Of a DNA stretch of 64,000 nt, positions 34,185-42,821 are shown piece after piece; position 1 is the stretch's first letter; each line of letters begins with the position of its first letter. The notes under the pieces were generated by a model that had not been told where the DNA came from, ran no database searches, and was given only the letters and a program-made list of their open reading frames with translations. The translations under genes were made by a program, and so were the position numbers. The DNA is from Paenibacillus sp. LHD-38 (GTDB lineage: Bacteria > Bacillota > Bacilli > Paenibacillales > Paenibacillaceae): assembly GCF_031157315.1 (NCBI RefSeq), contig NZ_JAVIFU010000041.1, positions 1 to 64,000 of the forward strand. Reading direction: 5' to 3'.

Positions 34185-36893
34185 TCATATATATAACCAA
34201 TCGAGCGAGCGGGAGCTTTCGCTGAACGGCGATACGTCCCGCTCCTTCAGCGCCTGCTCGGCAGCGACGACGCCGAGCACCGCGAAGGCGCCTTTGCCCA
34301 GGTTTAGCGTGTTACTTCCGCCCTTGAACATGAACGCATGAACGTTAACGCTCGGGTAAAAGGAGGGTTTGATCCCTTTTCGCAAAATAGGAGATAATCC
34401 GCCTTGATCATCCGCATGCGTATTCTCGTCCAGTGTCGGCACCTGAAGCCACTGCTCGTCGGAGGAATTGAAATAGCCGACCAGCAGACGAACCGGCGTA
34501 TCCGTCTCGAACTTGACGGTCATCCCGCCCTTCGCCGCTTCCGCGCGGCTGAACCGAATGCCGGTCAAGCCTTCGAGCTCCTCCGCGCAGCTTTGCACGT
34601 AGACCTCGCCGTCTGTGAAGAGCAAGCTGTCCTTCGAAAGCGTATACGTCTCCATGCCGGGGGACGTCAGCCGGAAGGCGGCTTGCCGGTACGGCTCGAT
34701 CTTCACTTCCCCGCTTACCTGCGAGGGCAGCTTTCCTGTCTTCAGGTCGTTCACTCTGGCTTGAAAACTCGCGAGCTCCTCTTCGTATACCGGTAGGCAG
34801 TCCGTCCAATGCTTGTATTTCCGGCCGTCGGGAACCGGAATTTTACGATGCGGCGTCAGCATGCTGTTCGCGTACAGATAGGTTTTCTCGGTCAGCCCGG
34901 TCAGCTTACGGTACCATTCAACGCTTTCCTGCAGATAAGGAACGGCATCCTCCAATAGATCCGTGTGTTCCAGGTAGCTGCCGTTCACCGTGAGTTTGTA
35001 CGATAACACTTGGATGGCGGCCCGCACCTTGGCGCCGTAGAAACGCACCATATACCGGATCGCTTCCACATCGCTTGCAATCCGATCGAATTCTTCCCTA
35101 TTGCGTACAATATGCAAGCTTGCGCGCCGGATTGCCGTCCATGCCTGCTCTGCAAACAGCTCGACCGATTCGACGACATCGATCGGCGTCTCCCCGATAT
35201 GGGGCTCGTCCGCCAGCTCTCTCTGGACATACAATTCCAGCCGCTCGCCCTGCGGCGCGTGATCCTCCCATAGCGCCCTATAGGGCGAATAGCGGTCCGG
35301 ATTGGTCAATTGGCTCATTTTCATGCCGAGAGACAAGGTCTGCCGGTTGCCCTCCGTAATACCGAAGCGGCGAAGAAGTTGCGGCGAGCATTCGCCGAAG
35401 GCGTCATACGCTTCAAGCAGCGCTGCGCCCGCTTCCCGGGACCCAAACCGCGCAGCAAGCTCTTCGATCCAATAGTGGCGTTCCGTCTCCGGATCACGGT
35501 CGGGGTTCCAGGCATAACGCGCCCATGCGGCATACCAGATCCAATCGCGCTGCGCCTGCTTCAATCTCGGCGTCGTCTTGTCTCCGCTGTAAGGCCAATC
35601 CCAGAAAAACAGCGGATAGACGTGCAGGCCGTTCGCCCTCTGCCGATGCTTCGCCGCCTGCATGCTTTTCTGAATGAAGGCCGGCGAGCCGTAGCGGAAC
35701 GGTTCCAAATTGGCGAGAACGTGGACGTTGACGATATGAACCGACTGCATCTCGCTCAGGTTGTTATGCGTCTGCTTCCAGCCGCCTCTCGGCGTCCAGG
35801 TCGTAAGCGACTCGCCGTTGTACTTAGCCTCGGTAAATAAATTCGGGTAAAGCGGAATCGCCTTCTCGATAATCGGCTCGGCCTTGACCGCGTGAGCGCG
35901 GAGGATGATCGGCGGACGTTCCTTTACATTCAGATCCCGAAGACCTTCGTTAACGCCCGCCAGAATAGTCTCCGTGAACCATTCGGCGCCGTAGACGCTG
36001 CCCTGCAGCGCCTCGCCCAGGCATAGCATGAGTCCGACGCTAGGGTAGGACCTCACGAATTCCGCTACTGCCTTTCGCGTGTAATCGGCGGTGATCGGAA
36101 GCGGCTTCGGCTGATGTAGCTCCAGGCCGTGCTTTTCAGCGAACGGCAGCGGAATATGAATATTGTAGAAATTCAGCACGACCCAGATGCCTCGTTTGTC
36201 CGCTTCTTCCGTCAGCCAGCCGAACGTCTCGACGTTGAGTTTATATTCCTCTTCCGTAATTTCCAGCGCTTCCGGATAATCCTTCAGCTTCACTAATGAG
36301 GAGAAAGGATGACCCGACCAAATGTACACGACATTGCTTCGCTGCGCGCAGAGCATATCCAGATATTCGAGCCACAGCGCTTTATCGTAAAACCAAGGGA
36401 AGCGATCCGGCGTAATCGGGTATTCGTAAGTGCGGCGGGGAGGTTCGATTTCCGTCTTTTGCAGGCCGAGCACCGGACCGCGAAGCACGAAGTCCGGCGT
36501 TTCGCCATGCGCAAGCAAATCCGGGATCCGCCCCGCACGGCGAACCCGTTCGGCCAGCTCCTGGGCTCCGTACAATGCGCCGGTATCGTTCCCTCCCGAA
36601 ACGACGATAAGGTTCCCCGGCAGCGTGGCGATATAGAAGCCTTCTTTGCCCGGCTCCTTCGCATGATAGATAAGAACCTCTTGACGCTCAAGCGAGCGGA
36701 TAAACTCCGACTCCTCCCGGTTGCCGATATAGATTTTGGGCTCCGGCCGATTCCGGTAAGTCAGGGAGCTCCACGCCCCCTCCGCAACCTCCGCCAAGCA
36801 GCCGCATTCCTCCAAAGCTTCCGTAAGCAGCTTCAAGCCGTGAACCAGCCGGGGCGATGCGCTCTCCTGAATACCCAAACAGATTTTCTTCAT
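34185..36893 (-). CDS. Large unclassified glycosidase-like protein (GH67-type N-terminus)
   Basis: The 902-residue protein starts with an alpha/beta N-terminal domain like those of GH67/GH20-type enzymes (about 1-130; GFYIATLPGNLIVVSGGNDT). A TIM-barrel-like region follows (about 150-480) with VVYIWSGHPFSSL, GIWVVLNFYNIHIPLPFAE, LMLCLGEALQGSVYGAEWF and PLFFWDWPYSGDKTTP, which hold several candidate catalytic acids. A helical part (about 560-690) and a beta-rich C-terminus complete it. No signal peptide is seen. ATG 36893 follows GGAGGTATAAGG and is two bases from the GH78 stop codon. An alpha-uronidase-like role is a guess from the N-terminal fold. Its last about 11 residues were replaced by Ile-stop at the deletion scar. 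Confidence 0.6.
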   Translation of the reverse strand: MKKICLGIQESASPRLVHGLKLLTEALEECGCLAEVAEGAWSSLTYRNRPEPKIYIGNREESEFIRSLERQEVLIYHAKEPGKEGFYIATLPGNLIVVSGGNDTGALYGAQELAERVRRAGRIPDLLAHGETPDFVLRGPVLGLQKTEIEPPRRTYEYPITPDRFPWFYDKALWLEYLDMLCAQRSNVVYIWSGHPFSSLVKLKDYPEALEITEEEYKLNVETFGWLTEEADKRGIWVVLNFYNIHIPLPFAEKHGLELHQPKPLPITADYTRKAVAEFVRSYPSVGLMLCLGEALQGSVYGAEWFTETILAGVNEGLRDLNVKERPPIILRAHAVKAEPIIEKAIPLYPNLFTEAKYNGESLTTWTPRGGWKQTHNNLSEMQSVHIVNVHVLANLEPFRYGSPAFIQKSMQAAKHRQRANGLHVYPLFFWDWPYSGDKTTPRLKQAQRDWIWYAAWARYAWNPDRDPETERHYWIEELAARFGSREAGAALLEAYDAFGECSPQLLRRFGITEGNRQTLSLGMKMSQLTNPDRYSPYRALWEDHAPQGERLELYVQRELADEPHIGETPIDVVESVELFAEQAWTAIRRASLHIVRNREEFDRIASDVEAIRYMVRFYGAKVRAAIQVLSYKLTVNGSYLEHTDLLEDAVPYLQESVEWYRKLTGLTEKTYLYANSMLTPHRKIPVPDGRKYKHWTDCLPVYEEELASFQARVNDLKTGKLPSQVSGEVKIEPYRQAAFRLTSPGMETYTLSKDSLLFTDGEVYVQSCAEELEGLTGIRFSRAEAAKGGMTVKFETDTPVRLLVGYFNSSDEQWLQVPTLDENTHADDQGGLSPILRKGIKPSFYPSVNVHAFMFKGGSNTLNLGKGAFAVLGVVAAEQALKERDVSPFSESSRSLDWLYI

Positions 36894-36895
36894 CC

Positions 36896-39613
36896 TTATA
36901 CCTCCGCTTCCTTCTTCATATTTAACATAGAGCTGCTAGCGGCTCCGAATGTACTTGTAAAACGGTACTTGCCCGAGCCGAGACGGTAAATGGATCGATA
37001 CTCCTCCTGTGTCAAAAGCGCACAGCCTGCAGCAGGGTTCCCTCTGTCCTCGCCATCCGAAATTACACCTGCCCCCGGCACGTACACCGTCGCACTCGCG
37101 TTCGCGGGCACCTCGACTTCAAGCTCCAGGCGATTGTCGTTTTCCAGCTTCCATTCGACGGAGATCGTCCCGTAAAGCGATTCGTACTCGGCCTTCACCC
37201 GGTTCAGCCGTCCTCCGGGTCTCGGACGGATAATGGCATGGCGGAAACCGGGATCCGCCGGATCGGCTTCTATTCCGGCCATATAGCGGAACATCCATTC
37301 TCCTACCGAACCGAGCGAATAATGGTTGAAGGAATTCATAGAAGGCGTTTGAAAGCCCTTCTCCTCCGTCCAGCCGTCCCATCTTTCCCAGATCGTCGTG
37401 GCTCCGTGCTTAATGGAATACATCCACGACGGGAACGCTTCCTGCGTGAGCAGCTCATAAGCGATGTCCAATTCACCGCTTTCCGTAAGGGCTGGAAGCA
37501 GATAACCCACACCAAGAAAGCCGGTCGACAGGCGGTTGCCGCGTGCCTTGATATTTTCCGTCAGGCGGCTTGTCGCCTTTAGCCTCAATTTCTCCGTTAG
37601 CAGGCCGAACTGCAGTGCCAGTACATACACAGTCTGTGTATCGCCGCGAATGAACCCGTCGCCCGAGACGAATTCAGAACGGAATGCCTCCGCGATTTCT
37701 TCGAACAGCGTGCCGTAACGGCTGCGATCTTCCGTCCTGCCTAACACGCCGGCGATGTCCGCCAGCAGCTTCGTGCTGTAGCCAAAATACGCGGTGGCCA
37801 ATACTTCGTTTGGGGTGTCGGCGTCGATCGACAGCCAATCGCCATAGTTTGCATAATCGGGACGGATGAGATCGCTGCTGTTAGCCTTCAAGTAGCTCAC
37901 CCAACGTTTCATCGCCTCGTAGTTTTCCTCGAGAATGCGCGTGTCGCCGTACATCAGATAAAGCGTCCACGGAATAATGACGCCGGCATCGCCCCAGCCC
38001 GCGTTATCTGGCGCGAACCAGTTAAGCCTCGTGTTCCACATTTTATGACGGATCCATCCGGCGTCGGGCGCGACGTCCGTAAAGGCGCCGGAAGGCAGCT
38101 GCGCATCGACGATATCCCTCATATATTTGGTGAAAAATCTGGATACATCCATATTATACGAGGCTGTCCGGGCGAAGATTTGCGCGTCTCCCGTCCAGCC
38201 CAGCCTTTCGTCACGCTGCGGGCAATCCGTAGGGACGGACAGAAAGTTGCCTCGTTGACCCCATACGATATTGGAATACAGCTTGTTGACCATCGGATCG
38301 GACGTCACCAGGCTGCCGTTCACCGGCATGCCGGAATGAACGACCTTTCCTGTGATCGTCGTAAGATCCGCCTCGCCGGGATAGTCAATCAGCTCGACGT
38401 AGCGAAAGCCGTGGAAGGTGAACAGCGGCTCGTACCGTTCGGTGCCAATGCCCTTAAGAATGTAATGATCCTGCTGAACGGCCACCCGCAAATTGTCCAG
38501 ATACAGCGAGCCGTCAGGATTCAGCATTTCGGCATGGCTTAAAGTAATCCGCGTTCCAGCTTCGCCCTGCACCGTCACCTCCGACCAGCCGACCATGTTT
38601 TGCCCCATATCGTAGATAAAGGTTCCCGCCCCGGTCTTCCTTACGCTGATCGGCTCGATCGTCATGGCGATCGTTACCGGAGGTTCCAATCCCGCGCTGA
38701 GCAGGCCGTTATAGCCTGACCTCAGGTCCGGCATCTCCCATTCGGAATCGTCGAACCCTGGTTCGTCCCAGCCGCTCCGCTCGAGTCTGGCATCATAGGT
38801 CTCGCCTTTGATCATATCCGAATACCGGATCGGTCCAGCCCCCGTTCTCCAGGACCCGTCCGTCACGATACGTTCGCTGCCGCCGTCCGCGTATTCAATA
38901 ACCGCCTGCAGCAGGAAAAAAGGACGTTCGCCGTAAACATGCCGTCCGAGAAAACCGACCGTCCCCGCATACCAGCCGTCGCCGAGGATCACGCCGAATG
39001 CATTGTCGCCTGCCCTCAGCATATCCGTGATGTCATAGGCATACACTTGCACGCGCTTGTCATAATCGGTCCAGCCCGGCGCGAAATGATCGCTGACCGT
39101 GTTTCCGTTTACCGACAGCCGGTACAAGCCGAGCGCAGTGGCATATATCGTTGCACGGCGTATCTTCTTCGCAAGGAAAAACGACTTGCGCATGTATGGC
39201 GTCGGTTGAAAGTCCAGCTCTTGCTGCGATTTTCTGCCGATCCAGCTTGCCTTCCATTCTCCGCGGGATAGCAGTCCCATCGTCCAGTATGCCGGCTCGC
39301 TCCATTCCGACAGGCGGTTCCTGTCATCCCATACGCGGACCTTCCAGTAATAGCGTTCTCCGGATCGAAGCGCGCTGCCGTCATAGGAAATATGCGTCGA
39401 ACGGTCTGACGTTACAACGCCGCTATCCCACATATCACCCTGATCCAGAGCTAGTTTCTCCTCAGACGAGGCGACAAGAATACGGTAAGCCTGCTGTTTT
39501 ACCGCGCGGTCGTCCGCAGCCAGCCGCCAGAACAAACGGGGGCTGGGAAGATCTAGTCCTAGAGGGTTGTGCGCGTATTCGGTTTTACACGCAATAACTC
39601 GTAAGGTAGTCAT
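36896..39613 (-). CDS. Alpha-L-rhamnosidase, family GH78
   Basis: This 905-residue enzyme releases alpha-L-rhamnose from rhamnogalacturonan or glycosides. It has the usual order: N-terminal Fn3-like domain (PLGLDLPSPRLFWRLAADDR), carbohydrate-binding domain (about 140-300, WTDYDKRVQVYAYDITD), beta domain, (alpha/alpha)6 barrel with VPTDCPQRDERLGWTGDAQI, and a C-terminal beta-sandwich. Acidic residues in the CPQRDERLGW segment are conserved and include the catalytic acid. The intracellular location is inferred from lack of a signal peptide. ATG 39613 is chosen because AGGAGG lies upstream; an earlier in-frame start at 39784 has no site. It is translationally close to the GH67-like gene. Confidence 0.9.
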   Translation of the reverse strand: MTTLRVIACKTEYAHNPLGLDLPSPRLFWRLAADDRAVKQQAYRILVASSEEKLALDQGDMWDSGVVTSDRSTHISYDGSALRSGERYYWKVRVWDDRNRLSEWSEPAYWTMGLLSRGEWKASWIGRKSQQELDFQPTPYMRKSFFLAKKIRRATIYATALGLYRLSVNGNTVSDHFAPGWTDYDKRVQVYAYDITDMLRAGDNAFGVILGDGWYAGTVGFLGRHVYGERPFFLLQAVIEYADGGSERIVTDGSWRTGAGPIRYSDMIKGETYDARLERSGWDEPGFDDSEWEMPDLRSGYNGLLSAGLEPPVTIAMTIEPISVRKTGAGTFIYDMGQNMVGWSEVTVQGEAGTRITLSHAEMLNPDGSLYLDNLRVAVQQDHYILKGIGTERYEPLFTFHGFRYVELIDYPGEADLTTITGKVVHSGMPVNGSLVTSDPMVNKLYSNIVWGQRGNFLSVPTDCPQRDERLGWTGDAQIFARTASYNMDVSRFFTKYMRDIVDAQLPSGAFTDVAPDAGWIRHKMWNTRLNWFAPDNAGWGDAGVIIPWTLYLMYGDTRILEENYEAMKRWVSYLKANSSDLIRPDYANYGDWLSIDADTPNEVLATAYFGYSTKLLADIAGVLGRTEDRSRYGTLFEEIAEAFRSEFVSGDGFIRGDTQTVYVLALQFGLLTEKLRLKATSRLTENIKARGNRLSTGFLGVGYLLPALTESGELDIAYELLTQEAFPSWMYSIKHGATTIWERWDGWTEEKGFQTPSMNSFNHYSLGSVGEWMFRYMAGIEADPADPGFRHAIIRPRPGGRLNRVKAEYESLYGTISVEWKLENDNRLELEVEVPANASATVYVPGAGVISDGEDRGNPAAGCALLTQEEYRSIYRLGSGKYRFTSTFGAASSSMLNMKKEAEV

Positions 39614-39644
39614 GACAGTGGTTCCTCCTATTGATTTCTCTAAT

Positions 39645-40715
39645 TTAAAGCTTCGTCGCGTCCGATTCCCATGCGGAGAGAAGCCATGGATAAGCGACCC
39701 GTCCGCTAACCTCGTGGACACCGGGGAAAATATCGTATTGCAGCCTGCGTTCCGCCCCTTCATCACGGTAGATGTCCCGCACAATCCCGACGGCTTCCCT
39801 AACGGTTGCGGCAGGGAATATCGGGTCGTTCTCGCCCGATTCGATGAAGAGATGACGCGGCGTAATGAGCCCGATCAAATCGGGTAGCTCGGCGTAGTCA
39901 AGTACTCCGGGAATGAAATTATCGATACAGTGGTTAATCGATAGAATGCTCCCTTTGTATGTGTTGGTAAATCCGCACAGGACGGCAGCACTGATCCGCT
40001 CGTCGAGAGCCGCCGCGTACGCTGCGACCACGCCGCCGCCGGAGAAGCCCATACAGCCCAATTTATCGGGATCCGCCTCTGCCCGCATCGCGAGGTAATC
40101 GAGCGTCCTGATCGCTTCGAAGACGCGCAGCCCCGCAATGGACATGCCAAACATGAGCAATTGCCCCGTTAAGGAAGCGCATGAGCTTCTTTCTTTGCCG
40201 GGGACGGTATCGCGGAGCAGCTTGCGATCGCCAAGGCCGATCATTTCCGGCGCCGCGACGATATGGCCTCTCCGTGCAAGCTCCAATGCGAAGCTGTTGT
40301 GCCCGCCCTTCGTCTCACGCATCGTCCCGTCGGGGGCAAGTCCCACGACCTCGCGGCTTCCGTAGCCGTGTCCGTGCAGCGCAAGCATGCCGGGAAGCTT
40401 GCCGGGAGGATTCCCGGGCAGCTCCCCTGACCGGCTGTGCTTGTTCAGAACCTTAGGAATGAGAACGTAAACCGGCATACGAAGTCCGGTCGCCGTTCCG
40501 ATCTCGACGCGCTCCCGGACATAATCGTCATACTCGATCCGTTCCAGAAGGATCGGATCGAGCGGCGCACGCATTTCCTCGAACGAGCCAAGCGTTGCCC
40601 TCAGCCGATCCTTCAGCATCTCTTTCCGCTCCTCATGTCCAAGCCCGGCATGCTTCTTTCTTGTCGCTGCGGACCGTTCATACAGCATTTCCATAAAAGT
40701 GTCGGGATTCCACAT
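39645..40715 (-). CDS. Alpha/beta-hydrolase, acetyl-esterase-like
   Basis: The 356-residue cytoplasmic hydrolase has the nucleophile elbow GCMGFSGGGVV (Ser225), an acid in ESGENDPIFP, and a His in PGVHEVSGRV, plus an oxyanion-type LALHGHGYGS at 112-121. It resembles dienelactone-hydrolase and acetyl-xylan-esterase relatives, and the N-terminal half of the 664-residue protein at 16871-18865. It likely deacetylates rhamnogalacturonan oligomers. ATG 40715 has GAGAGGAG. It heads the GH78/GH67-like run, and the 153-bp gap to the divergent BNR gene must contain its promoter, although none of the paired direct-repeat operators is found there. Confidence 0.75.
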   Translation of the reverse strand: MWNPDTFMEMLYERSAATRKKHAGLGHEERKEMLKDRLRATLGSFEEMRAPLDPILLERIEYDDYVRERVEIGTATGLRMPVYVLIPKVLNKHSRSGELPGNPPGKLPGMLALHGHGYGSREVVGLAPDGTMRETKGGHNSFALELARRGHIVAAPEMIGLGDRKLLRDTVPGKERSSCASLTGQLLMFGMSIAGLRVFEAIRTLDYLAMRAEADPDKLGCMGFSGGGVVAAYAAALDERISAAVLCGFTNTYKGSILSINHCIDNFIPGVLDYAELPDLIGLITPRHLFIESGENDPIFPAATVREAVGIVRDIYRDEGAERRLQYDIFPGVHEVSGRVAYPWLLSAWESDATKL

Positions 40716-40868
40716 CTCGCAAACTCCTCTCCCAAATAAGCGCTATCGCAGGCACTGCGTACCGGAATGCCCAATTGAAACGGGTCATTCCCCGTCATAC
40801 GCTTGTTATGTAACGGCTTCCCCTAGGGGTCAGTCATCGTAAATCATTTTCGGAGGTGTTTTTGTTTC

Positions 40869-41852
40869 ATGATGTTATCGGTAAAAACAAAAGAATTTAT
40901 ATTTGAAGACAATCGCCCTTTCGCGAGCTGCCATGCGTCAACGCTTGTTGTCCTGGCCGGCGGCGACTTGCTGGCCGCCTGGTTCGGAGGCTCCCGCGAG
41001 GGTGCACCCGACGTGGCGATCTGGACGGCGCGCAGAGCGGCTGGCCAATGGTCCGCTCCGGTCAAAGTCGCGGACGAGGAAGGTCTCCCGCATTGGAATC
41101 CCGTCCTATATCTCAGGCCTGACGGCAGACTGCTGCTCTTCTACAAGGCCGGGGCCCGAGTTGCCGAATGGAACACCCGCATCATCCATTCTGACGATTA
41201 CGGCCATTCCTGGTCCGAGCCCAAGGAGCTTGTGACCGGCGACATCGGGGGACGGGGCCCTGTCAAGAACAAGCCGATCGCGCTTCGGAACGGCACGCTT
41301 CTCGCACCGAATTCGCTTGAGCCCGCCTGGGACGCTTTTATCGATATTTCCTGCGATCAAGGCGATACGTGGGCACAGACGGCAACCGTTCCGCTCGATC
41401 ACAGCAAGCTGAAGTTAAAGGGCATCATTCAGCCGACGCTCTGGGAGTCGGAGGACGGCTCTGTCCACCTGCTGGCCCGGAGCACCGAAGGCGCCATGTA
41501 CCGCAGCGATTCGCAGGACGGCGGCCTCACCTGGTGCGAGGCTTATCCGACCGACATGCCGAACAACAACAGCGGCTTCGATCTTGCGCAGCTCCCAGAC
41601 GGATCGCTTGCTATGGCCTATAATCCGACTCGGCCTCGCGAGGGCGACCCGAAGGGGAAAGGCCCCCGAAGCCCGCTCGTCCTCCGGATATCCCGCGACG
41701 ACGGCGCGACATGGGGCGAGGAGCTTCCGCTCGATTCGGGCATCAGCCAATATTCGTATCCCGCTGTCGTCGCTCATGGAAACGACATTAATATAAGCTA
41801 TACCTGGAGAAGGGAGCGAATCGCTTTCTGCCATATCGTGAAGAAAGTGTAG
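40869..41852 (+). CDS. BNR/Asp-box repeat protein, paralogue 2
   Basis: The 327-residue propeller is closely related to the 332-residue protein at 11370-12368 and shares RSCHAST-like and FGGSREGAPDVAIW openings, GDIGGRGPVKNKPIALRNG, and four Asp boxes (SDDYGHSW, SCDQGDTW, SQDGGLTW, SRDDGATW). There is no signal peptide and no sialidase Arg-Ile-Pro motif. ATG 40869 follows GGAGGTG. It is the only plus-strand gene between 35 and 64 kb and is convergent with the CE8 gene at 41881. That isolation and separate orientation suggest its own promoter. Activity is unknown. Confidence 0.78.
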   Translation: MMLSVKTKEFIFEDNRPFASCHASTLVVLAGGDLLAAWFGGSREGAPDVAIWTARRAAGQWSAPVKVADEEGLPHWNPVLYLRPDGRLLLFYKAGARVAEWNTRIIHSDDYGHSWSEPKELVTGDIGGRGPVKNKPIALRNGTLLAPNSLEPAWDAFIDISCDQGDTWAQTATVPLDHSKLKLKGIIQPTLWESEDGSVHLLARSTEGAMYRSDSQDGGLTWCEAYPTDMPNNNSGFDLAQLPDGSLAMAYNPTRPREGDPKGKGPRSPLVLRISRDDGATWGEELPLDSGISQYSYPAVVAHGNDINISYTWRRERIAFCHIVKKV

Positions 41853-41880
41853 TCAGCGAACGATCCCTGTATCAACCAGC

Positions 41881-42810
41881 TTATATGGCTGCGGCGCGCG
41901 CCTCTTCCGGATTCCAGCCGTCGCGGCCTTCAAGTACGCCTCGTGCCGTCAATGCGGAAGCCTCTTCTTCCGACAGATACCTGGCCCATCCGACTCGGAC
42001 CGCTTTCTCCGCTCCCGGTCCCGTGCTTCCGTATTCCGCGTACCGCGACGTCTTCTCCTTTGCCGGATCTCGCCAGTTATCCCATCCTTCCGGACGGATA
42101 TGGCTTCCCATCCAAGTATGGACGAAAATCGCGCTTCCGTACGGCCGCCACGGCCGCCCTAGACTGACGGTCGCGGGAGGCGCTGCACCCGTAAGCCTGC
42201 AGTTCAGAAAGACGTAACCGTAAGGCTGGGATTCCCCTGTAGAAGATGCCGTCACATAGCCGTTATGACGATTGAGACTATGGAGCTCGCAATCCTTGAA
42301 CACAGCTGTCGCGGACCCGAACACGAAGTCGACGGTCCCCTCGATATAACAGCCATCGTAAAATTGCCTGCCGTTTCCCGGCGTATACAGCGTATCCTGA
42401 TGGCCGAGAATCGCGACGTTCCGGAAGACGGCCCGGTCTCCCTCCGCATGCAGCGCAAGCGCCTGACCTCTAGGCTCCTGCCTGCTGGCCGAATTGGCGA
42501 AGGTCAGATTCTCGGCATAAAAATCATCCGCCAATATCGTGAAGGACGGCGTATCGTACGTTGTCATTTTCTCGCCGTCCGGCTTGACTGTCGAAACGGA
42601 ATCGTCGAATACGATGACGGCCCCGTCACGACTTTCTCCCATCATGCACAAATTGGTTTTGCTTGGCGAAACGGTTACTTTCTCCTTGTAATGCCCGTTT
42701 CTCACCATAATCAAAGTTCGTTCGGAAGCATAATCCGGCGCGGCCGCGACCGCTTCCGTAACGGTCCGGCAATCGCCGTTCCCGTTTTGGTCCACCACAA
42801 TCGTTCGCAT
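41881..42810 (-). CDS. Pectin methylesterase, family CE8 (copy 2)
   Basis: This 309-residue beta-helix demethylesterase has intact family motifs: GHQDTLYTPGNG (Asp139), GTVDFVFGSATAVF (Asp161) and SLGRPWRPYGS (Arg219). It is similar in length and sequence to the copy at 14149-15069, again without a signal peptide. ATG 42810 follows AGGAGGTGCTAAT. It is the last gene of the 15-gene run starting at 63863 and immediately follows the iron alcohol dehydrogenase. Confidence 0.88.
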   Translation of the reverse strand: MRTIVVDQNGNGDCRTVTEAVAAAPDYASERTLIMVRNGHYKEKVTVSPSKTNLCMMGESRDGAVIVFDDSVSTVKPDGEKMTTYDTPSFTILADDFYAENLTFANSASRQEPRGQALALHAEGDRAVFRNVAILGHQDTLYTPGNGRQFYDGCYIEGTVDFVFGSATAVFKDCELHSLNRHNGYVTASSTGESQPYGYVFLNCRLTGAAPPATVSLGRPWRPYGSAIFVHTWMGSHIRPEGWDNWRDPAKEKTSRYAEYGSTGPGAEKAVRVGWARYLSEEEASALTARGVLEGRDGWNPEEARAAAI

Positions 42811-42821
42811 ATTAGCACCTC

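Noticed and set aside
40735-40748. cre-like sequence AATAAGCGCTATCG upstream of the esterase gene
   Set aside because: It matches at only 11 of 14 positions and lies within about 20-30 bp of the start codon, so it is too weak to call.
40716-40868. Search for the paired direct-repeat operator between the divergent esterase and BNR genes
   Set aside because: No box pair with 22-bp spacing and no TATAAT at the right distance were found, so this unit seems to be regulated otherwise.
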